NCBI GenBank assembly: GCA_022376515.1
Contig: WTXI01000091.1
Coordinates: 1 to 64,000, forward strand
Direction: 5' to 3'
DNA length: 64,000 nucleotides
DNA from: Lactifluus volemus
Taxonomy: Eukaryota; Basidiomycota; Agaricomycetes; Russulales; Russulaceae
Shown one piece after another: positions 11,590 through 22,700 of the stretch. The position numbers were made by a program, and so were the translations under genes. The notes under the pieces are model-generated. The model was not told the DNA's origin. It was given only the letters and a program-made list of their open reading frames with translations, and did not search any database. The first letter of the stretch is position 1. Each line of letters opens with the position of its first letter.

Positions 11590-11726
11590 GACTCGTGGTC
11601 ACGGCTAAGTCGAAGTCATGGCTCTCAGAGCCGACTCATTTCTCACGATCAGCTCGGCTAAGTCAGTCGATCACGCGACTGGCTCCGGCTTTCGGGTCGA
11701 CTTTGAGCCGGGCTGCGGCAACACTA
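11590..11726 (-). repeat. hAT right terminal inverted repeat and subterminal region
   Basis: Ends in GCTGCGGCAACACTA (11712-11726), the complement of the left tip. It carries GGCTAAGTCG motifs at about 11603 and 11653, matching the inverted subterminal motifs of the left end. Confidence 0.75.
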
Positions 11727-11734
11727 CCCCCCGC
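11727..11734. repeat. 8-bp target-site duplication of the hAT element, right copy
   Basis: CCCCCCGC, identical to 4168-4175. Confidence 0.85.
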
Positions 11735-12611
11735 CCCCTTACCTCTGGACCTCTCTGTGATCCAGAACACCCTCCAGTCGCTCTCTGTGGCGATGGCCGA
11801 CCTCCAGAAACAGGTCAATGCTCCTGCCCCTCCCCCCCCTCCCGTGAAGGCCCCCGCTGCTGCTAAGGCTCCTGCCAAAGGCCCCCCTAAAGCCCCCTCC
11901 CCTAAGCCCTCCCCCCCTTCCTACGCGGCGAAAGCCGTTGCCAGGCCCTCGTGCCCCAGCCTCGTGGTCTCCCTGGCTTCCTTCCTCCCACCAGGTGCCC
12001 CACGCCCCGACCCCAGCACGATCTGCGGAGTTCTAAACACGGACCTCGCGGCTTCCTCCCCCCCTCAACCTCCCCTCTCTGCCGTGAAATGGACGGCGAA
12101 AGGCAACCTCGTTGTCTTTGGGGGTCCCCATGGGACTCTCGCCACCCTTCAGGCCTCCTCCCCTCACATCTCGCGTATTCTTTCCTCCCACCTTTCCCTC
12201 CCTGCCTCCTCTCCCCTCCCTGCCCCCCGCCCTAATGTCAAATGGTCGCGTGCCACCGTCAATGGCGTCCCGACCGGAGTCTCCCCTTCATCTGGTGCCG
12301 TGTCCCCGGATGAGTGTCATCGTGCCCTGGTTGCCCTCAACCCTGCTTACGCCTCCCTCCCGATCACCCTTCGCCCCTCATGGGTCCGCTCTCCCTCCTC
12401 TTACTCCACCGGCGCTGTCTCCTCCCTCATGTTTGCCTTCGAGGATCCAGACGGCTCTAGCCTCAAGACTCTGCTTTCCGATCGTCACCTCTTTCTCTTC
12501 GGAGTTCGGGGCGTCGTGAAGAAATGGAAGCAGAAGCCCCCTCCTGCCAAGACTCCCTCAAACCAGGCTCCCCCCCCTCCTTTCCAGGTGCCACCACCAC
12601 CTCCGGTCTAG
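11735..12611 (+). CDS. LINE ORF1-like protein, 3' part
   Basis: Continues the frame of 3907-4175: a short helical segment (VIQNTLQSLSVAMADLQKQ), an Ala/Pro/Lys-rich basic linker, then a folded part with VKWTAKGNLVVFGG, LQASSPHISRIL and LFLFGVRGVVKKWKQK. The layout (helix, basic linker, then a part resembling the RNA-binding region of basidiomycete LINE ORF1 proteins) suggests a nucleic-acid-binding gag-like protein. No CCHC knuckle is seen. It stops at 12611 with no ORF2 behind it. Confidence 0.65.
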
Positions 12612-13028
12612 GTCCCACCCTTCCGCGAGGTTCGGTCCGCCTTCCTCCTCTCTTCTTTCGGACTTGTTGCATGTCTCCTGCCTTTTTCCCTTACTCCTCC
12701 TGTTTTTACTCTTTCTTTCCACGCCTCCTTTTTTCGCTACCGTATCTATGCGCTTGTTCATTTTTGTGGGTTTAGGGCGGGGTCTCTACTACTAGGAGGC
12801 GACGCGTCTGGTTCGAGTCCAGCCTGCCTTGGGGGGCCCTTTGGGTAATCGGGTCACCCCCTCTGCGGGGCCTTCTTGGGATGTTGCACGCCGGTCCAAA
12901 CTAGTTAGTCTTTGTTCTTTACCCTTTATGCACAGAATTCCGTGTACTACGTTGTTAGCAAGTCTTGTCACAATACACGCGGGGACTATAAACCCCAATT
13001 CCAAAAAAAAAAAAAAAAAAAAAAAAAA
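12612..13028 (+). other. 3' untranslated region and poly(A) tail of the LINE-like element
   Basis: Pyrimidine-rich to about 12760, then a more structured stretch to 13002, then 26 A residues. At about 12811-12829 CTGGTTCGAGTCCAG forms a perfect tRNA-type T arm and includes the pol III B-box core GGTTCGAGTCC, but no matching A box or acceptor stem was found. Confidence 0.6.
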
Positions 13029-13041
13029 CAGTCCAAATTTC
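13027..13041. repeat. Target-site duplication of the LINE-like element, right copy
   Basis: Same 15 bases as 3857-3871, following the poly(A) tail. Confidence 0.85.
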
Positions 13042-13703
13042 GGATGAGGAGTTGCGACAACTAATCTGAAAAATATAAATAATAAAGTTTACCCAAAGGT
13101 TTACCGGCAGTTTTGAAAAAAAAAACAAAACATCAGCATCTATATCCCGTAACATATAGCTATGACAAGGACGCGATCCCCGTGGTACAGGGTTGGATCA
13201 GGTGGCGGAGGGGAAGGAAGGTAAGACGTAGCGTTTGGCTGGACGGAAGGAATGGCAGGTGGAGTTGACCTGCAGTTCCGAGTCAGCAAGCTGACCAGAT
13301 TCATTGAGGAAGAAGCCGTAACGGGCCGGGCCACAATGCCATGTTTTTTTTTTGGATGTTTCTGGGGCTCGTTCGTGCTCTCGAGAGATATCATGACAAG
13401 CAAGGCCTGACGTGACTGAGTTTCGCGTGGCGCTGTTACTAATTAATGTCTGGAACGTGGCACCAGGATGTTTGTTTTGTCCAAGTTGTTTGTTCACGAT
13501 ATCGATGAACTGAAGCGCCCAGGCTGCGCCCTCAGGTTATCTGCCAGCCATTGCCCACCACCGCCCCAATCTCTCATATCGATGATCCCGAATTTGTATG
13601 CCAAGGTCTCTCATCCGATGTCTTTCTATCTATTAATCATTACTGTAGGCGAGGTCCTCAAGATTCCCGTGTAGGGTCCATCGGTCGTCCTCAAGTCAGC
13701 GAG
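13042..13703 (+). other. Upstream region of NLR copy A (shared with copy B)
   Basis: From about 13300 on this is collinear with 27060-27470 (shared ctgagttt and cgcgtggcgctgtta, then gaactgaagcgcccaggctgcgcc). It ends with VLKIP-type coding remains just before the ATG, suggesting that an upstream exon once existed. The duplicated part probably includes the NLR promoter. Confidence 0.5.
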
Positions 13704-16700
13704 ATGGAACCTGGCTTGATCCCTCTCCAGGTCACAGGTGCGTATCTTTGTGATCGTCCTCTGAAAGTACTAAATTTCTGTCCTCTTCCAGTACTCAAAG
13801 CTCACAACCTTCCCCATCTCAAGTCCCTCCTTGGGAAGAAAAGACGATTTCATGTCACTGTGACCTATGGGGAGAAAACGTGGGAATCAAGATCTGTGCG
13901 GAGCGTGGCTCAGCGCGTAGAATGGAACGAGATTGTCGGCGCATTGTGAGTGATGACACGTTTGATTTCAATATATAACTGAGCCTTTCGCAGCGCTGTG
14001 CAACCACTCTCACGTATTACGATATCTGTTTATGCGAAGAAGACCATGACGAGAGACATCCTCGTTGGAAGGCAGGAGATAGTCTGTGAACCCGGACACG
14101 GTTCGTCTATTTCTTAGAATTGTTATTTATACGACTTGCTCAGCGTCCTACATAGAAGTTGATATAGTTTTCGGCAGTACCGACTCGGGTGGACGCGATA
14201 TGCATTTGTCGGAGCCGAACACATTCACCCTAACAATTACCGTGTCGGCGGATGCGGGTCCCTCTCTGACAGGGGTGGTCAACACCCAGAGCCCTATGGC
14301 GGTTCATATCCCTGTTGCTGAAGGAAGCTCTGTACGTCACACTGTCTCAGCCAACACTGAAGCCATGCAACTCACGTCAGTTTCCGTGCCTATCTCTCCG
14401 TTATCTCAGAAGGGTGACCTTCCTATTGAGAGCGGTGCTTCTGTGGCGGATAGGCCGCTAAGTGATACAGACACATCACGTGCTACTCTCCGTCGCGCCG
14501 AGGAAGCTATCAATACGATAAAAACATGGAATAGCGCTGTGAATGTGGTCAAGTTGGTGATGGACACCGTTGGTCCAATCGCAGCAGTATGTCCAGAATC
14601 GGCTTTTAACCATTCGTGCTGAGCTAATTTCCGTTCTTCAGCTGAATCCATATGCAAGTCTAGCATGGAGTCTGCTCTCGAAGATCCCCAAGGTTTGTCT
14701 TCTTACATTCCCCCTTTTCTGAGCACCTGGGATACTCACCGTTTTCTCTTTCATTCTGCCAGACTTTGCTACAGCAGGTTCAGCGTGACGGCAACATCCA
14801 AGCATTACTTGAGGCGATACGAGATGCCTTTGGATTCGCAGAAGAGGCTGAGAATCTAAGGAACATCAAGCCGGAGTCTAGGCAAGCGAAAATCCTGGAG
14901 GAGATGCTGGAATGTGTCTCCGAATGTGCCGAATTCATCAGATCATATGCTGAGGATGTGAACGCAGGTACGTCATCTTGTTCTCTCTCGTTCGTAATTA
15001 CAAACAGGTGGTCTATAGGAAAGCGTACCTTGAAGAGTATTGTCGGACGGGTGGATGGAAAAATACATCAGTATCGCACCAATCTCGTCCGTCTGCGAGA
15101 CAATTTCCTTGCTCGTGCTGCTGTCACGACAGAGATTGCTGTGCTAGAAGCTGGTGCGTGCTTACGGTGACAAGATTGTCGGATTGTCAACCTGACACGA
15201 GGAACGCAGAACTGGACGCCAAATCAGAGAATTGCCTTATAAAGGAGGGTGGCGATTCGGAGATGAGAAGCGCTGTCTTCCAGGCACACGAGAAGATTTC
15301 CTGGACCATATTGTCAAGTGGGTCAGAATCCTGAATCTCAACGTGGGCTCGTCCTCCTTGGGCAGGCAGGCACGGGAAAGTCTTCGATTGCACATGAAGT
15401 CGCACGTCAGTTTGACAAGAGGAATCTCGGTCTTACTTTGCTTTCCTGAGAAAAGAACAATCCAAAGACGAGGCTTATCAGCTGTTCACGACACTCGCTC
15501 GTGATCTCTCTGATCGTTATCCCGCATTCAAGCTTGCTCTTGGACGAATCATCAAGGATAATTCATCTCTCGTGGCACCCGGACTATCGTACACTTTTTG
15601 AAAGTCTTCTCCTCGAGCCGCTGAGATCTGTCACTTCCCGGTCCGATTCTGATCGTTATCGATGCGTTGGATGAGAGTGGGGACGCGTCGGCGAAATCGG
15701 TATCCACACATTCATTGCTGAACACCTGGAGAAGCTACCAGCGGAATTCCGCATATTCATCACGCGAGGCCAGAAGATGGGATCGAATCTGTGTTCGCAC
15801 GAGCATCGTCTGTCGACACGCTTTATATGGATGATCCAAACTGGCTTCGAAGACAGAGCAAGATATTCGCATGTACCTTCAGAAGAGGCTCCTCCGGAGG
15901 TATTCAAAGATCATGGCGCGAACTGGCCAAGGCGGCAGAGGGTTGTTCCAATGGGCAGCCGTTGCAAGCGGACTCATAACTAGGCCTCCTGCTAGCTTTG
16001 GGTTTAGCGAGAAGAAGTGCGTACAGCGCCTGTTAGGACACTCTCGGGATCGGAATGGACAGGATCCACTGGACAGGCTATATGAAGAAGTTCTGGCAGG
16101 GTACTTCAAGCCGCATGAAGCACAGATTCTATTTCGTTCGGTGATGGGACAGCTTTTTGCTGCTATCGAACCATTATCCCTTCATTCCCTGATCGCTCTG
16201 CGTCGACATGCCCCCATTGATGACCCAGAGGACTCTCGTCCGGTCATCGAAATGCTCCGCCACCTCGGCTCATTGCTGAGTAACGTGACGTCATCTGATC
16301 GAACGCGTCCCATCGTCCCCCTCCACACCTCATTTCGCGACTTTCTGGTCAATAAGAAGAGCAATGAGTTTTATGTGGACCTTGGGGTTCGCACCGTGAA
16401 TTGGCACATTCGTGCCTTGGATTAATGGTCGACAGTCTCAAGTTCAACATTTGCGAACTGGAGTCGTCATATTTAGCGAATCCAGATGTTCCAGACCTTG
16501 AATCTCGAATTTCCAAGCACATTCCACCTGGATTATCGTATTCCTGCGTTTTCTGGGAAGGCCATTTAGAACATGTTGCTTTCGAGCAAGACCTGTTCGT
16601 GAAACTTCGATCCCTGTTCGAGACCAAGTTTCTGTTTTGGTTAGAAGTGCTTAGCGTGAAGAGCAAAGTGAGCGTTGCTTCACCAGCATTGTCATCTCTG

Positions 16701-19110
16701 AAGACATGGCTGGGTTCTGACAAGAGGAAGGTATGTACATCCCATATTGAATATGACGTGTATTGATTATTGCATTAAATCGCAGCAGTCTTCCCAACGG
16801 AAATGGAGAGCTTGTTGGCATTCGTGAACGATGCGACTTCATTTGTGCGGTACTTTGGAATGGCTATCGCAAGGAGCGCCCCGCATATATATATCTCAGC
16901 ACTGCCACTCGCACCATCCTCTTCCGACATCGTCAAACGTTACCTTGGCCAATTTCCTCACACGTTTTCCTTGGAGCGCGGGAAGTTGATTTATTGGCCA
17001 GCACTGGAGATGACGATTCCGGCACATAGCGACTCTGTCGACGCTGTTGCATTCTCTCCCGATGGGCAACGTATTGCCTCGTGCTCCCGCGATCGCACGA
17101 TTCGTGTGTGGGATGCCACAACTGGGGAGTTCGTAGTGGGTTCGTTTACTGGACACACTGATGGGGTGTATTCAGTTGCATTCTCGCCAGACGGGCGGTC
17201 CATTGCTTCGGCCTCGGATGATTGTTCGATTCGGGTGTGGGATGCCGCAACTGGAGAAGCTGTAGCGGGCCCATTCGCTGAACACACTGATTTGGTCAAC
17301 TCCATTTCATTCTCGCCTGACGGGAGCGCATCGCCTCAGGCTCGGGAGATAGCACCATCTTAGTGTGGGATATTGCAAAGGACGAGTCGTGGCTGGCCCG
17401 TTTACTGGACACACCAGTTGGGTCAGCTCTGTTATGTTCTCATCAGATGGGCGGCGCATCGCTTCAGGGTCAGACGATCGAACAATTCGCGTGTGGGATG
17501 CCGCGACAGGGGATATTGTAGCAGGTCCGTTTATTGGTCACACCGAACGGTCAGATCTGTCGCATTCTCGCCAGACGGAAAGCGCATCGCTTCGGCTTCG
17601 TACGATCACACGATCCGTGTGTGGGATGCCGCCACAGGAGAGGTCATGGCTGGCCCATTTACTGGCCACACAGATACGTCATCTCTGCTGCATTTTCGCC
17701 GACGGACAGCTCATCGCTTCAGCCTCGACGATTCTACGATTCGGGTGTGGGATGCCACGACCGGGAGGCTGTAGCAGGCCCGTTTACTGAACACCTTGAT
17801 CAGGTGTATTCTGTTGCATTCTCCCCAGATGGCAGCGCCTTGCCTCGCCTCATTCGATCGCACAGTTCGTGTGTGGGGTCTCGCAACCAGAGATGCATGA
17901 CAGGCCCATTTACTGGACACACCAACTGGGTCATGTCGATTGCATTCTCACCAGATGGCCAGCGCATCGCTTCGGCTTCGCTCGATCACAGAATTTGGTG
18001 TGGGATGTCACGACAGGAGAGGTCACCGTGGGCCCATTTACTGGACACGCAGATGGGTCGATCTGTTGCTTCTCACCGGACGGGCGGCGCATTGCGTCGG
18101 CTCGAATGATGACACAATTCGCATGTGGGATGCTACAACGGGAGAGGCAGTAACGGGCCCGTTTACTGGACACACAGATAGTCAACTGTGTTGCATTTTC
18201 ACCAGATGGGCGTCTGTTGCCTCGGCCTCGCACGATCTACGATTCGCGTGTGGGATGCCGCAACAGGAGAGTCATAGGGGCCCGTTTACTGGACACAGAC
18301 TCGGTCATGTCGTGGCATTCTCGCCGACGGCAGCAGATCGCCTCGGGATCCAAAGATTGCACGATTCGTGTGTGGGATGCTGCAAAAGGAGTGGTTATAG
18401 GAGACCCGTTTACTGGACACGCTGGTCCTCTTGATGTGTTGCATTCGCTCCAGATGGGAAGCACATCGCTTCGGCCTCGCAAGATCAGACGATTCGTGTG
18501 TGGGATACCGCAACAGGCGAGACCATAGCAGGCCCATTTACTGGACACTCCACCGAGTTACTCTGTTTCATTTTCGCCGAATGGGCGATGTATCGCCTCG
18601 ACCTCGGAGATCGTACGATTCGCCTATGGGATGTCGCAACAGGAAAGCCCTTAGCGTCTCCATATATTGGACACACTATCGAAGTATTCTGCGTTGCATT
18701 CTCACCTGACGGGAAGCACATAGCCTCAGCCTCAGCTGATCGCACGATTCGTCTATGGAATGCCCCGTCAGGCTCGGAGAGGTGGCAGCCCGATTCCTGA
18801 TACCTCAATCGTCGACTCGCACTATCACCGGACGGGCAGCGTACCGAGTCACGGGCTCACAAGATCACACGTTCGTGTGGGGAAGGTCAGAATGGAGGAT
18901 ACTGAGAAGATCGATTTTATGAACGAGTTTCTGGTTAATAGTGATGGGTGGATGTGTGGCGAAGATGGCGAACTTCTCTTATGGATCCCCAGATTCACCG
19001 GCCATACTTTCATAGATCTAACACAGTCTGGATTGCAGGCAGACACAACACTTGGCTTGATATGTCGAACTTTGTACACGGATCGAATTGGACTACGGTA
19101 CATGTTCATA
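13704..19110 (+). pseudogene. NLR copy A: C2-NACHT-WD40 STAND protein, frame-broken
   Basis: Same architecture as the intact copy C. The C2 domain (VLKAHNLPHLKSLLGKKR, then ITISVYAKKTMTRDILVG) spans 13790-14090. A helical region (SRATLRRAEEAINTIKTW) follows to 15160. The NACHT Walker A GLVLLGQAGTGKS is near 15350, Walker B (IVIDALDES) near 15655, and the NACHT tail (EMLRHLGSLLSNVTSSD) at 16250-16760. About 14 WD40 repeats run from 17020 to 18780, with the conserved tail DGWMCGEDGELLLWIP after that. The 5' exons are open. From about 15300 onward single-base deletions accumulate: at least five lie between 17500 and 17780 alone when compared with copy B. No full-length protein can be made as written. 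Such proteins in fungi act as intracellular ligand sensors in non-self recognition and cell death. Confidence 0.85.
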
Positions 19111-19734
19111 GTTTATCTGGATAGACTTTTATGTGTGCTGTTGTTTTTTGAAATCAATAAAGACGCTCCTTCTTCTCCCCCCCGCAATCCTATACTCAAC
19201 CAATCACGTTTTAGTACCTCCTTTTGAATACCGGGGTTTGCCTTCCCCTGCGAGGTCAGACGCCCCATTTCAAGTTCTTTCTTCCATCAACCACTCCGCA
19301 ACCTTGTCCCACCGTCATACGCAGCATCAGTCTTCATCCTCGGCACGGAGAGCTCATTTACTCACTCTGATGGATGCGCTCTGTGTTGCGCTCAGTGAGA
19401 TCGCTCAGTTACCATTCCTCATGGAAGAGCACCTCTTTGCGATCAAGAACTGCCGGAGCATCTTGTCAAGTTCGATAGAGCTAAGAGCTGGTCCCAGAGC
19501 TGAGCGGGAATTGGTGTTAGCATGGATTCAGAGATTATCGAGAGTAGATCGTGCTTGATCAATGGGAGCTGTGAAATGAAGAGAATAAGGACCGTAGAGA
19601 TCGACATACCGATCAGCAAAAATCTACCGTGAATTCGAGCTCGGCGAGTCGGTCCACAAGATCATCCATAAACCGCGACCAAGCTGATGACCGGCAAATT
19701 ACGTGATTGTGTCACGTGATCGAAGTCATTACGG
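19111..19734 (+). other. Downstream flank of NLR copy A, with a small unrecognised frame
   Basis: 19370-19558 encodes MDALCVALSEIAQLPFLMEE.., about 62 residues ending AWIQRLSRVDRA. This is helical, not recognised, and its end recurs at positions 1-50. 19560-19725 is the block shared with 1-180. The 9 bases 19726-19734 (TCATTACGG) are the left target duplication of the following element. Confidence 0.5.
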
Positions 19735-19757
19735 GGATGGTTGGTGGTAACAAAAAC
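19735..19757 (+). repeat. Left terminal inverted repeat of the MULE-like element
   Basis: GGATGGTTGGTGGTAAC followed by AAAA; partner at 26948-26970. Confidence 0.7.
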
Positions 19758-20424
19758 TGTTACCAAATGAGGAAAGCTTATATAAGATCACACCGTCACA
19801 CCGACCAAGAAAGGAAAGCTTACGTATGGGTCACTCAATGTAACGCTTGGGAGAAGCGCCTCCCGCCGCCACCCAAAATAGGACAGATGTCGGTGATTTG
19901 AGGGGAAAAAATTGAAATATGTACTGTACATTCTCTATCGTATTTATAAAGTGTTTAGCAACCGGGCATGTCATATACCGGGTCTCCTGAAATTTAGAGC
20001 ATGTGGGTGTAACGGATGAGTGCACATCAAATAGTCCATTATGCTTCCGGCATCGATGCCGACAAAAAAAAGGCCTCTACGGCGATGACAGAACCACATG
20101 GGTGCTTAAGCTTAAGGACAGGACCGACAGGTGTTTGCCCAAATGCCGTGTTGCAAGCGCTAAGTCCGTACGTGGTAGCGATTTGCGTAGTCCTTTCACT
20201 CACTTCCCGCTACCCGCACTCTTGTGACTTCGACTCCTCCATCTCATAGTTCATGTCACTTTGTCCCTCTCCCGCAACACTCTGGCAATTTCGACACATC
20301 TCACGACTCACACACTCTGCACAAAACTCTTCTCGAGCAGGACCGACGTGGTGTCTTTCTGCCTCGGGTGGGTTTGTTTGTTGCACCCCCCTCCTTCCCC
20401 TGGCCGTTTCCCTGGTTCTCCCCG

Positions 20425-21150
20425 ATGCCTGAGGGGTGCTTCCCTTTCGGGTCTCGCTTGGTACGCTGCCTCCACTCTTCTGTCTCACTGACCTCTCTGT
20501 AGTTTGCTTTGGTTTCCTCACTCCCCCCTTTTCCCCTTCGACGAGGGATGGTCTCGTGTCATTCCTCGGCAGAGTTGGCACTGAGTGGAGCCACTCAAAC
20601 CGCATTGACGTCCTTGGCGTCTGGACCACGCTGGCGCTGCGTTTGCGGTCGTCCGAGCTCATGACGCCAGCGACCACCGCTATCAAAAGTCGACCCCACA
20701 GCTTGTGCCATAGGTCTCTGAGCCAACTCTCCTCACCCTTGCCCTCAACACTATTAGTAATGCCATCTGCTGCCACTGCTGCCAACAGCACGCTTGAGGG
20801 GGGACTGCGTAGAGCCATTCGCATGGCGTCAACGTCCCATTCATTTCGAACACACCCGCGTTGGAGGGGCATTTGGATGTCTGAGGGGTGCTTCCCTTTC
20901 AGGCATTGCTAGGTACGCCATCTCCACTCTTTTGCCTCACTGACTTGTTGTTTTTTTTTTGTTTCCTTGCTTCCCATCCATCCCTGTTCATCCCTTTTTG
21001 TCCCCTCCGATGAGGGATGGCCTCGTGTCATTTCTCGGCGCTGAGGGGAACCATACACACCATGTCGAAACTCTTGGCATCAGGATCGTGCTGGTGGCGC
21101 CATTGCGACTGCCCGAGCGCCTGATGCCAGTGACCAGCGTGTGGAATGGC
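20425..21150 (+). repeat. Two direct copies of a 250-bp unit
   Basis: 20425-20665 and 20880-21150 share gaggggtgcttccctttc, the gcctcactgac and gatgggatgg-type blocks, cctcgtgtcatt and a closing atgccag. They are about 455 bases apart. The unit encodes no recognised domain. Both copies may be decayed parts of the element's own former genes. Confidence 0.6.
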
Positions 21151-21329
21151 ATTGGTGTTGGACCAACACCTCCCTGACGCATCCTCCCCCCTCATTTCTG
21201 CCAGCCTGCTGCTATGGTCTCAAGACTCAACACCTCCTTGCAAACGTAGCCATCCTATTATGAGGCGGCACTGAGGCAGCGACTCCTGGCCCTTACTCGC
21301 ACATTCGGGATGCTTAAGTTCCCGTGGTC

Positions 21330-22700
21330 AGAGTTTGTATCGATCCCTTCTCCCTCCTCTATCAAGTCATCTGAGCGGTCCTGTAGCGGTAACGCCGCCT
21401 CCTGTGCCTGCTTCAAGGCCTATCACTCTCGTTCCACCGTATTTACCTGGTCCTTCGCCGATTCCCAGCCCTGAGACGCTTCCCACGACTTCATCAGTCC
21501 TCCTGGCAGCACTCCATCCATATATTCCGACCTGGCCATACCCTCAGAAGGAGCGCCTTCCGAGAGACCGAGCGTCATCGTTACAGATGACGTTAACCGT
21601 CTTCTCCAGTATCTTCATGGCATTCATGGCCTGGAGGGCGACAGACAGCGCGACAATCAGGGCATTCATGATCATCTTGGGGACCTTCAGAATGAACTTC
21701 GCGATCTCGCCGATTACATGCGCGGGAAGGAGGCGCCTAAAGTAGTCCCTCCGCCCGTTGAGTTAAAGGACCGTTCCGTTGGTGGGAGTAGCGTTGTATC
21801 TTGGCGTGAGTCCCGTGGTGCACCCGAGTACCCTACAAGACCTCCCCCTGTGACTGAGAAGGCAAGCCTGCGACTCGTTCCCATTCCGTTGACACCCCCT
21901 CCACGTAGCACACGTTCTCCACTCGGATGACCTCAGCTTGATAGTGGTAGAGCCCAAATCCAACGAGTCATCTTCGCCTATATCCTCTTCCTCTCCATCG
22001 TCACCACCACCCTCTTCACGATCTAGCTCTCCTTTGTCTAAGGTCCTCCCCTTGATGCCTATATCATGTTCCCCTCCAGCGTCAGGCGAATATCTTTCCC
22101 AGACTTCCGTATCTCCCACACCGTCCGTAATCTCAAGTGCTACTGTCAGGCCTATAGCTCCCGGTATAGATCATGATATCCTCAACCGCATCCGCGACGT
22201 ACTGGATGGCGTCAAGGCACAAGCTCGCGTTGTGGGATGGACAATTATCGACAAATCATTTATTGGATAGCTTCACCAGTGCATCCCTCGAGTGCTGTGC
22301 AAGTTCAGCCACTGGCACCACCCGCATTCGTGCCCCAAACTTCCGACATGATCCTCATAGCCCACAACCTCAAAGTGCCAACCTGACACTTCATACCGAA
22401 TTACCCCCATACGGCCGATTACTGTCCCAATTCCAGAGCCTCTCACTGCATATGACTCAGATATGCGTCGCAGGCCTCCGCGGTGCCCAGCCAGACCACC
22501 GCCGAGTCCGTATCCTCCACCGCCTCTCCACAGGTTCCCTCAGCGATCCCAGGGGCCGACATTGGTTATCGACCACCTGTAGATGGACTATGTTTTAATG
22601 ATGCTGCCCATGGCAGCAGGCGGAGACGGGCTGGTGCGTCGGATGGATGGATAGGCTCACCCCCCAAACCAAGATAGTAAGATTGATCCTGGTTTCCTCG
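21330..22700 (+). pseudogene. Decayed gag-like coiled-coil protein gene in the MULE-like element
   Basis: In shifting frames one reads VIVTDDVNRLLQYLHGI..LQNELRDLADYMRG, then VELKDRSVGGSSVVS, a Ser/Pro-rich stretch, and DILNRIRDVLDGVKAQ followed by LALWDGQLSTNHLLD. Helical, coiled-coil-like segments in this order are familiar from uncharacterised repeat-associated proteins of mushrooms. I do not recognise a catalytic domain. Several frame changes make it non-functional as written. Confidence 0.4.

Larger units (their letters stand above)
4176..11726 (-). mobile_element. Complete autonomous-looking hAT transposon carrying a CK1-like kinase
   Basis: 7551 bp bounded by inverted ends TAGTGTTGCCGCAGC (left, 4176-4190; right, complement of 11712-11726) and flanked by an exact 8-bp duplication. 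TAGTG is the standard hAT tip. Subterminal DNA on both sides shares further pieces in inverted order (the GACTTAGCCGAG core and AGTCGACT). All recognised genes lie on the minus strand: transposase (6883-9517 or 9741), CK1-like kinase (5259-6322) and a doubtful third frame (10533-11327). The element sits inside the LINE ORF1, which it splits precisely. The perfect duplication and largely open transposase suggest recent movement. Confidence 0.9.
3872..13028 (+). mobile_element. ORF1-only LINE-like (HAL1-like) retroelement, split by a hAT
   Basis: The element starts right after the left target duplication, encodes one ORF1-like protein, has a 3' untranslated part (12612-13002) and ends in 26 adenines (13003-13028) followed by the right target duplication. 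Without the hAT insertion it is about 1.6 kb long. No endonuclease or reverse transcriptase is present, and the complete 15-bp duplication shows it moved in this form. It must have used enzymes of another LINE in trans, like mammalian HAL1 (half-LINE) elements. It sits upstream of NLR copy A, inside the duplicated flank. Confidence 0.8.

Noticed and set aside
12780..12840. Functional tRNA gene near the GGTTCGAGTCC motif
   Set aside because: Only the T arm forms; no acceptor stem, D arm or A box could be drawn.
16991..18808. Long open frames on the strand opposite to the WD40 repeats (also at 34946-36637 and 38393-40120)
   Set aside because: They are antisense shadows of the repeated WD40 codons; same period, no domain of their own.
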